Shown: positions 1-6,282 of the stretch, in pieces | Position numbering within the stretch: position 1 is the stretch's first letter | Layout: each line of letters begins with the position of its first letter | Assembly (NCBI GenBank): GCA_002296525.1 | Contig: DBIA01000027.1 | Coordinates: 257,291 to 268,171 of the forward strand | Direction of reading: 5' to 3' | DNA length: 10,881 nt | Source: Candidatus Neomicrothrix sp. UBA814 | GTDB lineage: Bacteria; Actinomycetota; Acidimicrobiia; Acidimicrobiales; Poriferisodalaceae | Notes under the pieces: model-generated | Seen by the model: only the letters and a program-made list of their open reading frames with translations | What the model was told of the DNA's origin: nothing | Databases searched by the model: none | Made by a program: the position numbers and the translations under genes

Positions 1-309
1 ACCGCCGCCACCGGCGACGACTGCTTGACCGGCACTATTGAGTTTCACCACGAACCCGTCGTAGCTGCCGGCGGAGGTGACATCACCGGCCCCGAAATCA
101 ACTGTCCCTCCGAAGGTGCCGGTGACATGGATATTGCCAGCAGTGTCGAGCGCTATCCCATGTCCGTAATCGGTTCCAGTGCCGCCGAACGTGATCGACC
201 CATAATTCGTGTCGTTCCCAGCAGTCGTATCCCAAGCTGAAGCAGACGAACCCCACCCCACAACCACCAACACGCAGGCAATAGCGAGTCTCAACAAGGT
301 CCGGAGCAC
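1..309 (-). CDS. Secreted SBBP-type beta-propeller repeat protein, N-terminal part (cut by window edge)
   Basis: The minus strand is open from a GTG at 309 to the window edge (103 codons, no stop). The first ~25 residues form a clear Sec signal peptide: MLRTLLRLAI with arginines, a hydrophobic stretch ACVLVVVGWG, then SSASA before WDTT as a likely cleavage site. After it comes a repeat unit of the SBBP (seven-bladed beta-propeller) type: FGGTGTDYGHGIALD, then TAGNIHVTGTFGGTVDFG, then GSYDGFVVKLNSAG. The pattern of G-x-A-x-D-x-x-G-N-x-x-V-T-G and a closing D-G-F-V-x-K-L is typical of that repeat. The protein is probably exported to the cell surface or medium; its ligand or activity cannot be told. 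The GTG is preceded in frame by a stop (TAA at 319-321), which limits the start choice; no strong Shine-Dalgarno is seen. It lies 40 bp downstream of the MFS gene on the same strand. Confidence 0.75.
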   Translation of the reverse strand, partial: MLRTLLRLAIACVLVVVGWGSSASAWDTTAGNDTNYGSITFGGTGTDYGHGIALDTAGNIHVTGTFGGTVDFGAGDVTSAGSYDGFVVKLNSAGQAVVAGGGG

Positions 310-349
310 CCCGACAACTTAGAAGCTAGGCCGGGAAGAACATTGAACC

Positions 350-1537
350 CTAGTTGACAGGTTGTGTTGTTCGGTTTCCTTTGAGGAGAAACGCTGCGAG
401 GAGCAGACTCAACACCGACATCCACACCGTGGGTGTTTGGCTGTCCGACACATCTGCGGTGATTCCAGCGACCACTGGCCCTGCTGCCCCAGCGAAAGCA
501 AACACCGATTGTTGCAGCCCCATTAGCAGACCCAAGTCTTCGGGTTCGAAGGTGTTTTGGGCATGGATAGCTTGCAGGGGTGTGGTTGCTCCGAGACTGC
601 TGCCAACTAACGCACCGTAGGCAACGCCGAGCCACATGTTCCCGGCAAGGATGAACAACGAACCGCTGGCAGCTAATAGGTAGCTGACCCGTAGAGCCAC
701 CGCGGCTTCTTGTTTAGCAATAGCGGCGATCACACCCACCCGGCCGAAAAGCTGACAAAAACCTCGGAAGCCAGCGATTCCCGCAGCAGTACTGAGCGCG
801 AGGCCTTGGTCGATCATGATGGGGACCTGATAGACGAGCAGAGTGCTGAACGAGAACCCCGCAAACGCGTACGCCAACAGCATCCTTCGCACTGCGGGAC
901 GATGAATGGCGGAACGGAGCGCTGTGACCGCTTTAGGAGAAGGACCAGATGCTTGATCGGATTTTCCGCCGCCAGCAAAGTGGGCGGCTTGCAAGGCGCC
1001 GACGAGTCCTGTCACCGCGAAGATCTGTATCGCTGCTCGCCACCCCCAGGAGTTGATGAGAACGGCCCCAACCGGCAAATAGATAGGGCTGCAAAATGCG
1101 CCGATAGCGGTGAGGACAGCAATCGAGCGACCAGGATCAGAAGGCCCGACGCGGCCCGCTATCGCGGTTGACACATGGTAGAAACCGCTTGCGGCCATAA
1201 AACCCAACCCAGTTGACATCAGTACTGCGAACAGCGCTGCGTTCTGGGACCAGCTCGCAGTGAACAACAACACGGACGCGGCACCCTGAATTTTGAAAAC
1301 CAGTTGTCCTCCCCAACGGTCAAGTAGTCGGCCCGCTACCGAAGCGCCGAAGGCGCTGATCAGTTGTGCGACCGCGAAGACGCTTCCCAGGAAGGTGAGG
1401 GACCATCCGAACTCTGTATGGATGGGGTCGAGGAGTATCCCGTACGCGTAAAACGCTGCTCCGTAACAGGTGCAGGTCATGACCCCTAGGGAGATGATTG
1501 GGCTCCACCCCCTGGTTAACCCCTTCTCAGATGCCAC
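350..1537 (-). CDS. MFS transporter, monocarboxylate/oxalate-formate-like
   Basis: A 395-residue integral membrane protein with about 12 hydrophobic segments in two halves separated by a polar cytoplasmic loop (about residues 188-217), the usual build of the major facilitator superfamily. Motif A is visible between helices 2 and 3 as GRLLDRWGG (residues 69-77). The opening YGILLDPIHTEFGWS resembles the MCT/oxalate-formate branch, in which an FGW follows the first helix; the substrate is not deducible from this. The start is GTG at 1537, supported by AAGGTG at 1543-1548 (minus strand) five bases upstream. It is transcribed away from argC, and the only intergenic space holds the two ARG-box-like sites, so it may be under ArgR control and carry a substrate linked to arginine metabolism. 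That link is inference. The family call is firm, the subfamily moderate. Confidence 0.85.
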   Translation of the reverse strand: MASEKGLTRGWSPIISLGVMTCTCYGAAFYAYGILLDPIHTEFGWSLTFLGSVFAVAQLISAFGASVAGRLLDRWGGQLVFKIQGAASVLLFTASWSQNAALFAVLMSTGLGFMAASGFYHVSTAIAGRVGPSDPGRSIAVLTAIGAFCSPIYLPVGAVLINSWGWRAAIQIFAVTGLVGALQAAHFAGGGKSDQASGPSPKAVTALRSAIHRPAVRRMLLAYAFAGFSFSTLLVYQVPIMIDQGLALSTAAGIAGFRGFCQLFGRVGVIAAIAKQEAAVALRVSYLLAASGSLFILAGNMWLGVAYGALVGSSLGATTPLQAIHAQNTFEPEDLGLLMGLQQSVFAFAGAAGPVVAGITADVSDSQTPTVWMSVLSLLLAAFLLKGNRTTQPVN

Positions 1538-1542
1538 CTACA

Positions 1543-1548
1543 CACCTT
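1543..1548 (-). promoter_or_regulatory. Ribosome binding site of the MFS gene
   Basis: AAGGTG on the minus strand, five bases before the GTG at 1537. It fixes this GTG as the start, although no ATG is available nearby. Confidence 0.6.
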
Positions 1549-1581
1549 ATGACCAGGTTCGAAGTATCAAATCAACACACT

Positions 1582-1599
1582 GGTGCATAAATATTCATT
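1582..1599. promoter_or_regulatory. ARG-box-like operator 1 (predicted ArgR site)
   Basis: The core TGCATAAATATTCA (1584-1597) is an imperfect palindrome: TGCAT, a four-base A/T spacer, then ATTCA. The known bacterial ARG box has TGAAT and ATTCA arms around an A/T-rich centre; here one arm has C in place of A, a variation also tolerated in ArgR/AhrC sites. It sits about 50 bp before argC and about 45 bp before the divergent MFS start. ArgR is encoded in the same operon. Confidence 0.7.
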
Positions 1600-1601
1600 T
1601 A

Positions 1602-1619
1602 TGTGAATAATTATGCATT
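1602..1619. promoter_or_regulatory. ARG-box-like operator 2 (predicted ArgR site)
   Basis: The core TGAATAATTATGCA (1604-1617) has one perfect TGAAT arm, an AATT centre and an ATGCA arm. As 18-bp boxes, operators 1 and 2 are separated by 2 bp and their centres lie 20 bp apart, about two helical turns. That is close to the 2-3 bp spacing of paired ARG boxes in Escherichia coli, where one ArgR hexamer covers two boxes. This box overlaps the region where a -35 element for argC would lie, so bound ArgR should block transcription. Confidence 0.72.
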
Positions 1620-1647
1620 TGGTGTTTGTTCCTGTACCCTGATCGCC
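1612..1647 (+). promoter_or_regulatory. Candidate argC promoter for a leaderless transcript
   Basis: TACCCT at 1635-1640 fits the loose actinobacterial -10 pattern TAnnnT. It ends seven bases before the argC ATG at 1648, so transcription would begin at or next to the start codon. The -35 position at a 17-18 bp spacer (around 1611-1617, TTATGCA) is weak and falls inside operator 2. No Shine-Dalgarno exists in front of the ATG, which agrees with a leaderless message, common in Actinomycetota. Promoter and start site are predictions. Confidence 0.4.
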
Positions 1648-2682
1648 ATGGCAAGCGACGGAAAACTTCGGGTCGGGATCGTTGGCGCATCGGGCTTCAC
1701 CGGTGCTGAACTCATGCGTCTCATCGCCGCCCACCCCCACATGGAGCTCGCTGCCGCAAGCGGCGACACCCAAGCTGGAACCAAAGTACGTTCCCTCTAC
1801 CCAAGCCTCGCCGCCGATTTTGGGGACATGACCTATTCGGAATACCAGCCGACCTTGTTTGAAGGCCTCGACGCAGTGTTCCTTGGCCTTCCCCACATGG
1901 CAAGCCAACCAATTGTCGCTGATCTCTACCAAAAAGTGGGTTGCGTCCTCGATCTTGGTTCGGACTTCAGGCTGAAAGACCCTGCGCTGTATCCGCAGTG
2001 GTACCAAACAGAGCACGTGATGCCAGAACTCCTCGACGAATTCGTGTACGGCCTTCCGGAGCTCTATCGCACCGACCTGAAAGGAGCCAGGGGAGTAGCG
2101 GTACCAGGCTGTTACCCAACCTCAGCCTCTCTCGCATTAAGTCCTTTCGCTCAACAAGAAAAAATCCACCTCACCGGTGTGATCGTCGACGCAGCTTCAG
2201 GAATCAGCGGCGCAGGCCGAACCCCCAAACCCGAAACCACGTTTGCTTCTGTCGATGAGAACTTCAACGCCTACGGATTACTCAACCATCGTCACACCCC
2301 AGAAATTGAACAAGTCACCGGATGTCAAGTGCTGTTCACCCCGCACCTCGCCCCAATGGTCAGGGGAATCCTCGCAACGTGTTACGCCCGGCCAATAGAC
2401 CCATCGTTCTCCACGCAGAACGCTCTCGAACTACTGGAACAGTTTTATGCAGAAGAGCCGTTCATCGTTGTCGACGAAACTTCGCCCTCAACAAAGGCAA
2501 CCCTTGGCGCCAACACAGTGCATATAACCGCTCGGGTTGATGAACGAACAGGATGGCTACTAATTATCAGCGCCCTAGACAATTTGGTGAAAGGCGCTTC
2601 CGGTGCCGCTATTCAATGCGCCAACATTGCGTTGGGACTAGATGAAACCTCAGGCCTCCCTACAAGCGGTTTGATGCCCTGA
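1648..2682 (+). CDS. argC: N-acetyl-gamma-glutamyl-phosphate reductase
   Basis: Cytoplasmic NADPH-dependent enzyme of arginine synthesis that reduces N-acetylglutamyl-5-phosphate to the semialdehyde. At 344 residues it has the usual length. The N-terminal Rossmann fold carries GIVGASGFTGAEL (residues 10-22). The catalytic cysteine is Cys155 in VPGCYPTSA, followed by GISGAGRTPK (185-194), the NHRHTPEI histidine segment (213-220) and the closing DNLVKGASGAAIQ (311-323). The frame is open upstream to a GTG at 1603, but that start would add a 15-residue stretch unlike the family and place the operator inside the gene. ATG 1648 is therefore preferred, immediately before MASDGKLRVGIVG. First gene of the operon; argB follows after 12 bases, with no argJ between. 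Confidence 0.95.
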   Translation: MASDGKLRVGIVGASGFTGAELMRLIAAHPHMELAAASGDTQAGTKVRSLYPSLAADFGDMTYSEYQPTLFEGLDAVFLGLPHMASQPIVADLYQKVGCVLDLGSDFRLKDPALYPQWYQTEHVMPELLDEFVYGLPELYRTDLKGARGVAVPGCYPTSASLALSPFAQQEKIHLTGVIVDAASGISGAGRTPKPETTFASVDENFNAYGLLNHRHTPEIEQVTGCQVLFTPHLAPMVRGILATCYARPIDPSFSTQNALELLEQFYAEEPFIVVDETSPSTKATLGANTVHITARVDERTGWLLIISALDNLVKGASGAAIQCANIALGLDETSGLPTSGLMP

Positions 2683-2694
2683 TCGGAGCAAACG

Positions 2695-3633
2695 ATGAGT
2701 GACAAAATCCCCCCACTACGGCTTGTAGGTCCAGGCGAAGCCTCAGCCACAAACAGCGAAACTGAACTCCACGCGCAATCCATCGCAGCTCACATGGAAA
2801 ACGCCGAACTCCTCGTCGAAATACTCCCGTACATCCAACGGTGGCGAGGCAAAGTCGTGGTCATCAAATTTGGTGGCAACGCCATGACCGATCCAGCCCT
2901 CGCCGAACGCTTCGCAGAAGACGTCGTGCTGATGCACCAAGTCGGCATTTTGCCGTTAGTTGTCCACGGAGGAGGACCTCAAATAGGCGAGTTGATGGAA
3001 CGGCTAGGCAAAGAACCCGAGTTCCGTGATGGGCTCCGGGTCACCGACGCCGAAACACTCGATATCGCACGAATGGTGCTTGTAGGCAAAGTCAACAGAG
3101 AAATTGTTAGCTCAATTAACGCCCACGGTCCGTTAGCCGTTGGCGTCAGTGGCGAAGACGGAGGTCTGATCACCGCGGCAGCGCGAAACCCGGATCTGGG
3201 TTTCGTCGGTGATGTCACCTCGGTGGACCCGACTCTGCTTGAGAAACTATTCGCTGAGGGACTCATCCCAGTTATGTCCACTATTGGCGCCGACGCGACA
3301 GGTCAGGCATACAACATCAACGCAGACACAGTCGCAGGGGCCATAGCCCAGGCAATGGAAGCAGAAAAAGTTCTCTACCTCACCGATGTCGAAGGTCTTT
3401 ACGAAGACCTCGAAGACGAGGACTCGCTGATCAGAGAGATATCCGCTGACGAACTCCAACACAAAACCGACAACGGCGACATCACCGGCGGAATGATCCC
3501 CAAAATAGAAGCCTGCGTGCGGGCAGTGAAAAACGGTGTCACGAGCGCACATTTAGTGGACGGACGAATCCCCCATGTTGCTCTCTTAGAGCTCTTCACC
3601 GACGCCGGCATCGGCACGATGATCACCGACTAG
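2695..3633 (+). CDS. argB: Acetylglutamate kinase, probably arginine-sensitive
   Basis: Phosphorylates N-acetylglutamate with ATP, the second and usually feedback-controlled step of arginine synthesis. The amino acid kinase fold is shown by KFGGNAM (Lys58), HGGGPQI (91-97), the DGLRVTD loop (112-118), NINADTVAGA (Asp211) and GGMIPKIEA with Lys270. The protein has 312 residues because of an N-terminal arm of about 50 residues before the first strand. Its distal part (about 24-50) looks helical, like the N-helix of arginine-inhibited hexameric kinases. The C-terminal HVALLELFTDAGIGTM (294-309) is also the signature seen in that class. Arginine inhibition is therefore inferred. The start at 2695 has GGAG at 2685-2688, six bases upstream; an internal ATG at residue 34 would remove the arm and lacks such support. 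Confidence 0.95.
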   Translation: MSDKIPPLRLVGPGEASATNSETELHAQSIAAHMENAELLVEILPYIQRWRGKVVVIKFGGNAMTDPALAERFAEDVVLMHQVGILPLVVHGGGPQIGELMERLGKEPEFRDGLRVTDAETLDIARMVLVGKVNREIVSSINAHGPLAVGVSGEDGGLITAAARNPDLGFVGDVTSVDPTLLEKLFAEGLIPVMSTIGADATGQAYNINADTVAGAIAQAMEAEKVLYLTDVEGLYEDLEDEDSLIREISADELQHKTDNGDITGGMIPKIEACVRAVKNGVTSAHLVDGRIPHVALLELFTDAGIGTMITD

Positions 3634-3672
3634 CACCGCTCTTACAACACTTATCCCTTAAGGACCCAACTA

Positions 3673-4878
3673 ATGAATAGTTCAACCGTCGCAAAAGATA
3701 GTCCCGATACCTACCCGCTCATGCCGACATACGGTCAACCACCGGTGCAGTTCGTTCGAGGATCAGGAACCGAACTCTATGACAGAGAAGGAAATCGTTA
3801 TCTTGACTTTCTGTGCGGATTAGCAGTCACTTCTCTCGGACACGCGCATCCTGCTATAGCCGAAGCCCTAGCAGAACAAGCACGCACTCTTCTTCACGTC
3901 TCCAACCTCTATGAGACCGTCCCAGGGCTAGAAGTGGCCGAAACTATCGACAGGTTGCAAGGCGGCGGCGGCCAAGTTTTCTTCTGCAACAGCGGAGCGG
4001 AGTCACTTGAAGGGGCTATCAAACTCGCTCGTCGTAACGGTGGGCACGGCAAGCACGTGGTGGTGAGCGCATTGCGGTCTTTCCATGGAAGAACTCTCGC
4101 GACGTTGCATGCAACTGGACAAACAGAAAAACATGAAACCTTTCAACCGCTGCCGGAAGGATTTCGCCACGTCGCCTACAACGACTTCGATGCTTTGGAA
4201 GCTGCGATTGATCCTTCATGTGCCGCAGTGCTGCTCGAAGTCGTTCAAGGCGAAGGGGGAGTGAACGTCGCGGATGGCGAATATCTAAGGAAAGTGCGTC
4301 AGCTGTGCGACGAACGGCAGATGCTGTTGATGTTTGACGAAGTACAAACGGGGTTCGCTCGGACGGGCGAATGGTTCGCTTGGCAACATCATTTCGACTC
4401 CACAAGCGATGTGCGGCCAGACGTTGTCACTATGGCAAAAGCCCTCGGTAATGGAGTACCAATCGGAGCTATCTGGGCGAAGAAAGAGATAGCCCAAGCG
4501 TTCCAACCAGGAGACCACGCAACAACATATGGCGGGCAGCCTCTCGCTACCTCAGCTGCCCGTGCTGTGCTCCGAGTGATGGAATCCATCAACGCTCCAG
4601 CTCTAGCCGCAGCAGCTGGCGAGGAACTTATGGGCAAGCTGCTCGACGTGCCTAACGTTATTGACACTAGAGGTCTCGGTCTTCTGATCGCCGCAGAGAT
4701 CGACACCGACGCAGTAGGCAAGACAGGACCAGAGATAGCACTGGCCTGTCTGGAAGAAGGCCTTGTCGTCAACGGAATCAGTCCAACAGCGATACGACTC
4801 GCTCCGCCACTAACGGTCTCGTCTGAGGAAATCGATGAGGCTATGGCCAAGTTGTCGGTAGTTCTAGGGGGCGACTGA
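3673..4878 (+). CDS. argD: Acetylornithine aminotransferase
   Basis: A PLP-dependent class III aminotransferase that moves an amino group from glutamate to N-acetylglutamate semialdehyde, giving N-acetylornithine. Visible landmarks are NSGAESLEGAIKLAR (106-120) for phosphate binding, FHGRT (137-141), VVQGEGGV (190-197), the cofactor aspartate in FDEVQTGFARTG (Asp222), and the Schiff-base lysine Lys256 in MAKALGNGVPIGA. The TTYGGQPLA segment (285-293) is also typical. Length 401 residues, normal for ArgD. ATG 3673 is preceded by AAGGA at 3660-3664. The gap to argB is 39 bases with no terminator, and the stop codon overlaps the argF start by one base (TGATG). A broader role on succinyl-diaminopimelate or ornithine cannot be excluded, but the operon points to arginine. 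Confidence 0.94.
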   Translation: MNSSTVAKDSPDTYPLMPTYGQPPVQFVRGSGTELYDREGNRYLDFLCGLAVTSLGHAHPAIAEALAEQARTLLHVSNLYETVPGLEVAETIDRLQGGGGQVFFCNSGAESLEGAIKLARRNGGHGKHVVVSALRSFHGRTLATLHATGQTEKHETFQPLPEGFRHVAYNDFDALEAAIDPSCAAVLLEVVQGEGGVNVADGEYLRKVRQLCDERQMLLMFDEVQTGFARTGEWFAWQHHFDSTSDVRPDVVTMAKALGNGVPIGAIWAKKEIAQAFQPGDHATTYGGQPLATSAARAVLRVMESINAPALAAAAGEELMGKLLDVPNVIDTRGLGLLIAAEIDTDAVGKTGPEIALACLEEGLVVNGISPTAIRLAPPLTVSSEEIDEAMAKLSVVLGGD

Positions 4879-5783
4879 TGCGACACTTTTTAGAAGTTGA
4901 CGATCTCACCGTCGAAGAACTCCAGCACGTCTTAGAACTGTCAATCAAACCAGATCTCCCCAAAGTCCTTGATGGTCAGGGAGTAGCGCTGATCTTCGAA
5001 AAACCGTCGGGTAGAACTAGGAACTCTATGGAAATGGCCACCGTGCAGTTAGGTGGACATCCGATGTACATCAAACCCGAGGAACTGGGCATCGATAGTC
5101 GTGAAACGGCGGAAGACGTCGTACGAGTAATGGCTGGCTATCACTCGGTTCTGGCTGCCCGTGTGTTCGACCATGACCGTCTCGAACGCATGGCAGCAGC
5201 CGACGCGATGCCGATCGTCAATTTGCTGTCGGACCGCGCTCACCCAATGCAGGCGTTGGCTGATTTGCTAACTATTGAACAGGAAATAGGTCTCTCACGT
5301 GTCGGCAAAGTCGCCTATGTAGGTGACGCCAACAATGTTTGGAGATCACTAGCTATTGGCTGTTCGATGTTAGGAATTGAGACGAGCGTCGCATCGCCAG
5401 CCGGACACGAACCTACCGACCTTGACCTTGATCGGGTATTGACTTCCGGTGGGTCTGTTCAAGTAACAGATAATCCTCGCGAAGCCGTTGAAGGAGCCGA
5501 TGTGGTCTATACCGATGTATGGACGTCGATGGGTCAAGAAAATGAAAGGTCAGAAAGGCTTGATGTATTTAGTCCGTTCACCGTGGACGCCTCTCTGATG
5601 GGAGTTGCGAGTGCAAGCAGCATTTTCATGCATTGCCTTCCCGCGCACAGAGGTGAAGAAGTTACAGATGAGGTGATTGAAAGTCCCCAAAGCAGAGTAT
5701 TTCCTCAAGCACACAACCGGATGCACAGTGCACGCGGGTTGCTGTCATGGATCATTGGAGAAACGACTAACCATGGCCAGTAA
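4878..5783 (+). CDS. argF: Ornithine carbamoyltransferase
   Basis: Transfers the carbamoyl group from carbamoyl phosphate to ornithine, giving citrulline. At 301 residues it is slightly short. The carbamoyl phosphate site shows EKPSGRTRNSMEMA (41-54) and HPMQ (122-125). The ornithine side shows GDANNVW (149-155), DVWTSMGQE (213-221) with the SMG loop that distinguishes ornithine from aspartate enzymes, and the HCLPAHRGEEVTDEV motif (252-266). The usual STRTR of the phosphate loop reads SGRTR here (residues 44-48), see findings. The linker between the first helix and the EKPS strand is a few residues shorter than in enterobacterial enzymes. Translation is probably coupled to argD through the one-base overlap, with an AGGGGG run six bases before the ATG. 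Confidence 0.94.
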   Translation: MRHFLEVDDLTVEELQHVLELSIKPDLPKVLDGQGVALIFEKPSGRTRNSMEMATVQLGGHPMYIKPEELGIDSRETAEDVVRVMAGYHSVLAARVFDHDRLERMAAADAMPIVNLLSDRAHPMQALADLLTIEQEIGLSRVGKVAYVGDANNVWRSLAIGCSMLGIETSVASPAGHEPTDLDLDRVLTSGGSVQVTDNPREAVEGADVVYTDVWTSMGQENERSERLDVFSPFTVDASLMGVASASSIFMHCLPAHRGEEVTDEVIESPQSRVFPQAHNRMHSARGLLSWIIGETTNHGQ

Positions 5784-6234
5784 ATCCCAGCGGCAGCATC
5801 TCATTGAGCGGATCCTCGCGGAACGCTCGGTGAGCGACCACGGCGAACTCGTCGAACTACTAGCAGCTGAAGGCGTTGAAGCTTCCCAGGCCAGCGTCAG
5901 CAGGGACCTAGATGAACTAGGCGCAGTGAAACTTCGCGCCGGTGGTCAAACCGTGTACGCGATACCTGAAATCGCCACCCAACGAGCAGTCCCATTAGAA
6001 ACCCTCCGACGCGTCTGCGGAGACTGGGTAGTCGACGCGCAACACTCACAAAATCTAGTTGTGCTCACCACCCCACCAGGATCCGCTCATGTCGTCGCGT
6101 CAGCTATCGATCGCAGCGACAGCGACGATGTACTTGGCACCGTCGCAGGCGACGACACCATCTTGGTCGTAGCGGCACCCCACACCACAGGAGAAGCTGT
6201 AGCTGAGCATTTCCGTGAACTAGCCGGACTTTAA
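5773..6234 (+). CDS. argR: Arginine repressor
   Basis: Arginine-responsive DNA-binding protein of 153 residues, expected to form hexamers. The N-terminal winged helix-turn-helix includes the recognition segment QASVSRDLDELG (39-50), with the family's SRDL. The C-terminal domain has PPGSAHVVASAID (101-113) for oligomer contacts and GTVAGDDTILVV (122-133), whose GDD residues bind arginine in known ArgR/AhrC proteins. The open frame extends upstream to 5677 inside argF, but family alignment and the MASKSQRQHLIERIL start fix ATG 5773. This overlaps the end of argF by 11 bases. GGAG at 5757-5760 lies 12 bases ahead, rather far, so translation may depend on coupling to argF. Its likely targets are the two operators at 1582-1619, giving autoregulation of the operon. 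Confidence 0.94.
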   Translation: MASKSQRQHLIERILAERSVSDHGELVELLAAEGVEASQASVSRDLDELGAVKLRAGGQTVYAIPEIATQRAVPLETLRRVCGDWVVDAQHSQNLVVLTTPPGSAHVVASAIDRSDSDDVLGTVAGDDTILVVAAPHTTGEAVAEHFRELAGL

Positions 6235-6282
6235 ACAGTTAATCGCACCCAACCCCACCTCAACCTCTAACAGGAACTTCTT

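Noticed and set aside
25..240. Plus-strand open frame of 71 codons
   Set aside because: The opposite strand encodes a clear signal peptide and SBBP repeat over the same bases; the plus frame has no recognisable protein character.
94..309. The first gene as a pseudogene fragment
   Set aside because: The frame has an intact start, signal peptide and repeat, and stays open to the edge, so it is more simply a gene cut by the window.
354..1171. Plus-strand open frames opposite the MFS gene
   Set aside because: Antisense shadows of a well-formed 12-helix membrane protein.
1603..1647. Upstream GTG start for argC, adding 15 residues
   Set aside because: The extra residues (MNNYAFGVCSCTLIA) do not resemble the family, no ribosome binding site precedes the GTG, and it lies inside operator 2.
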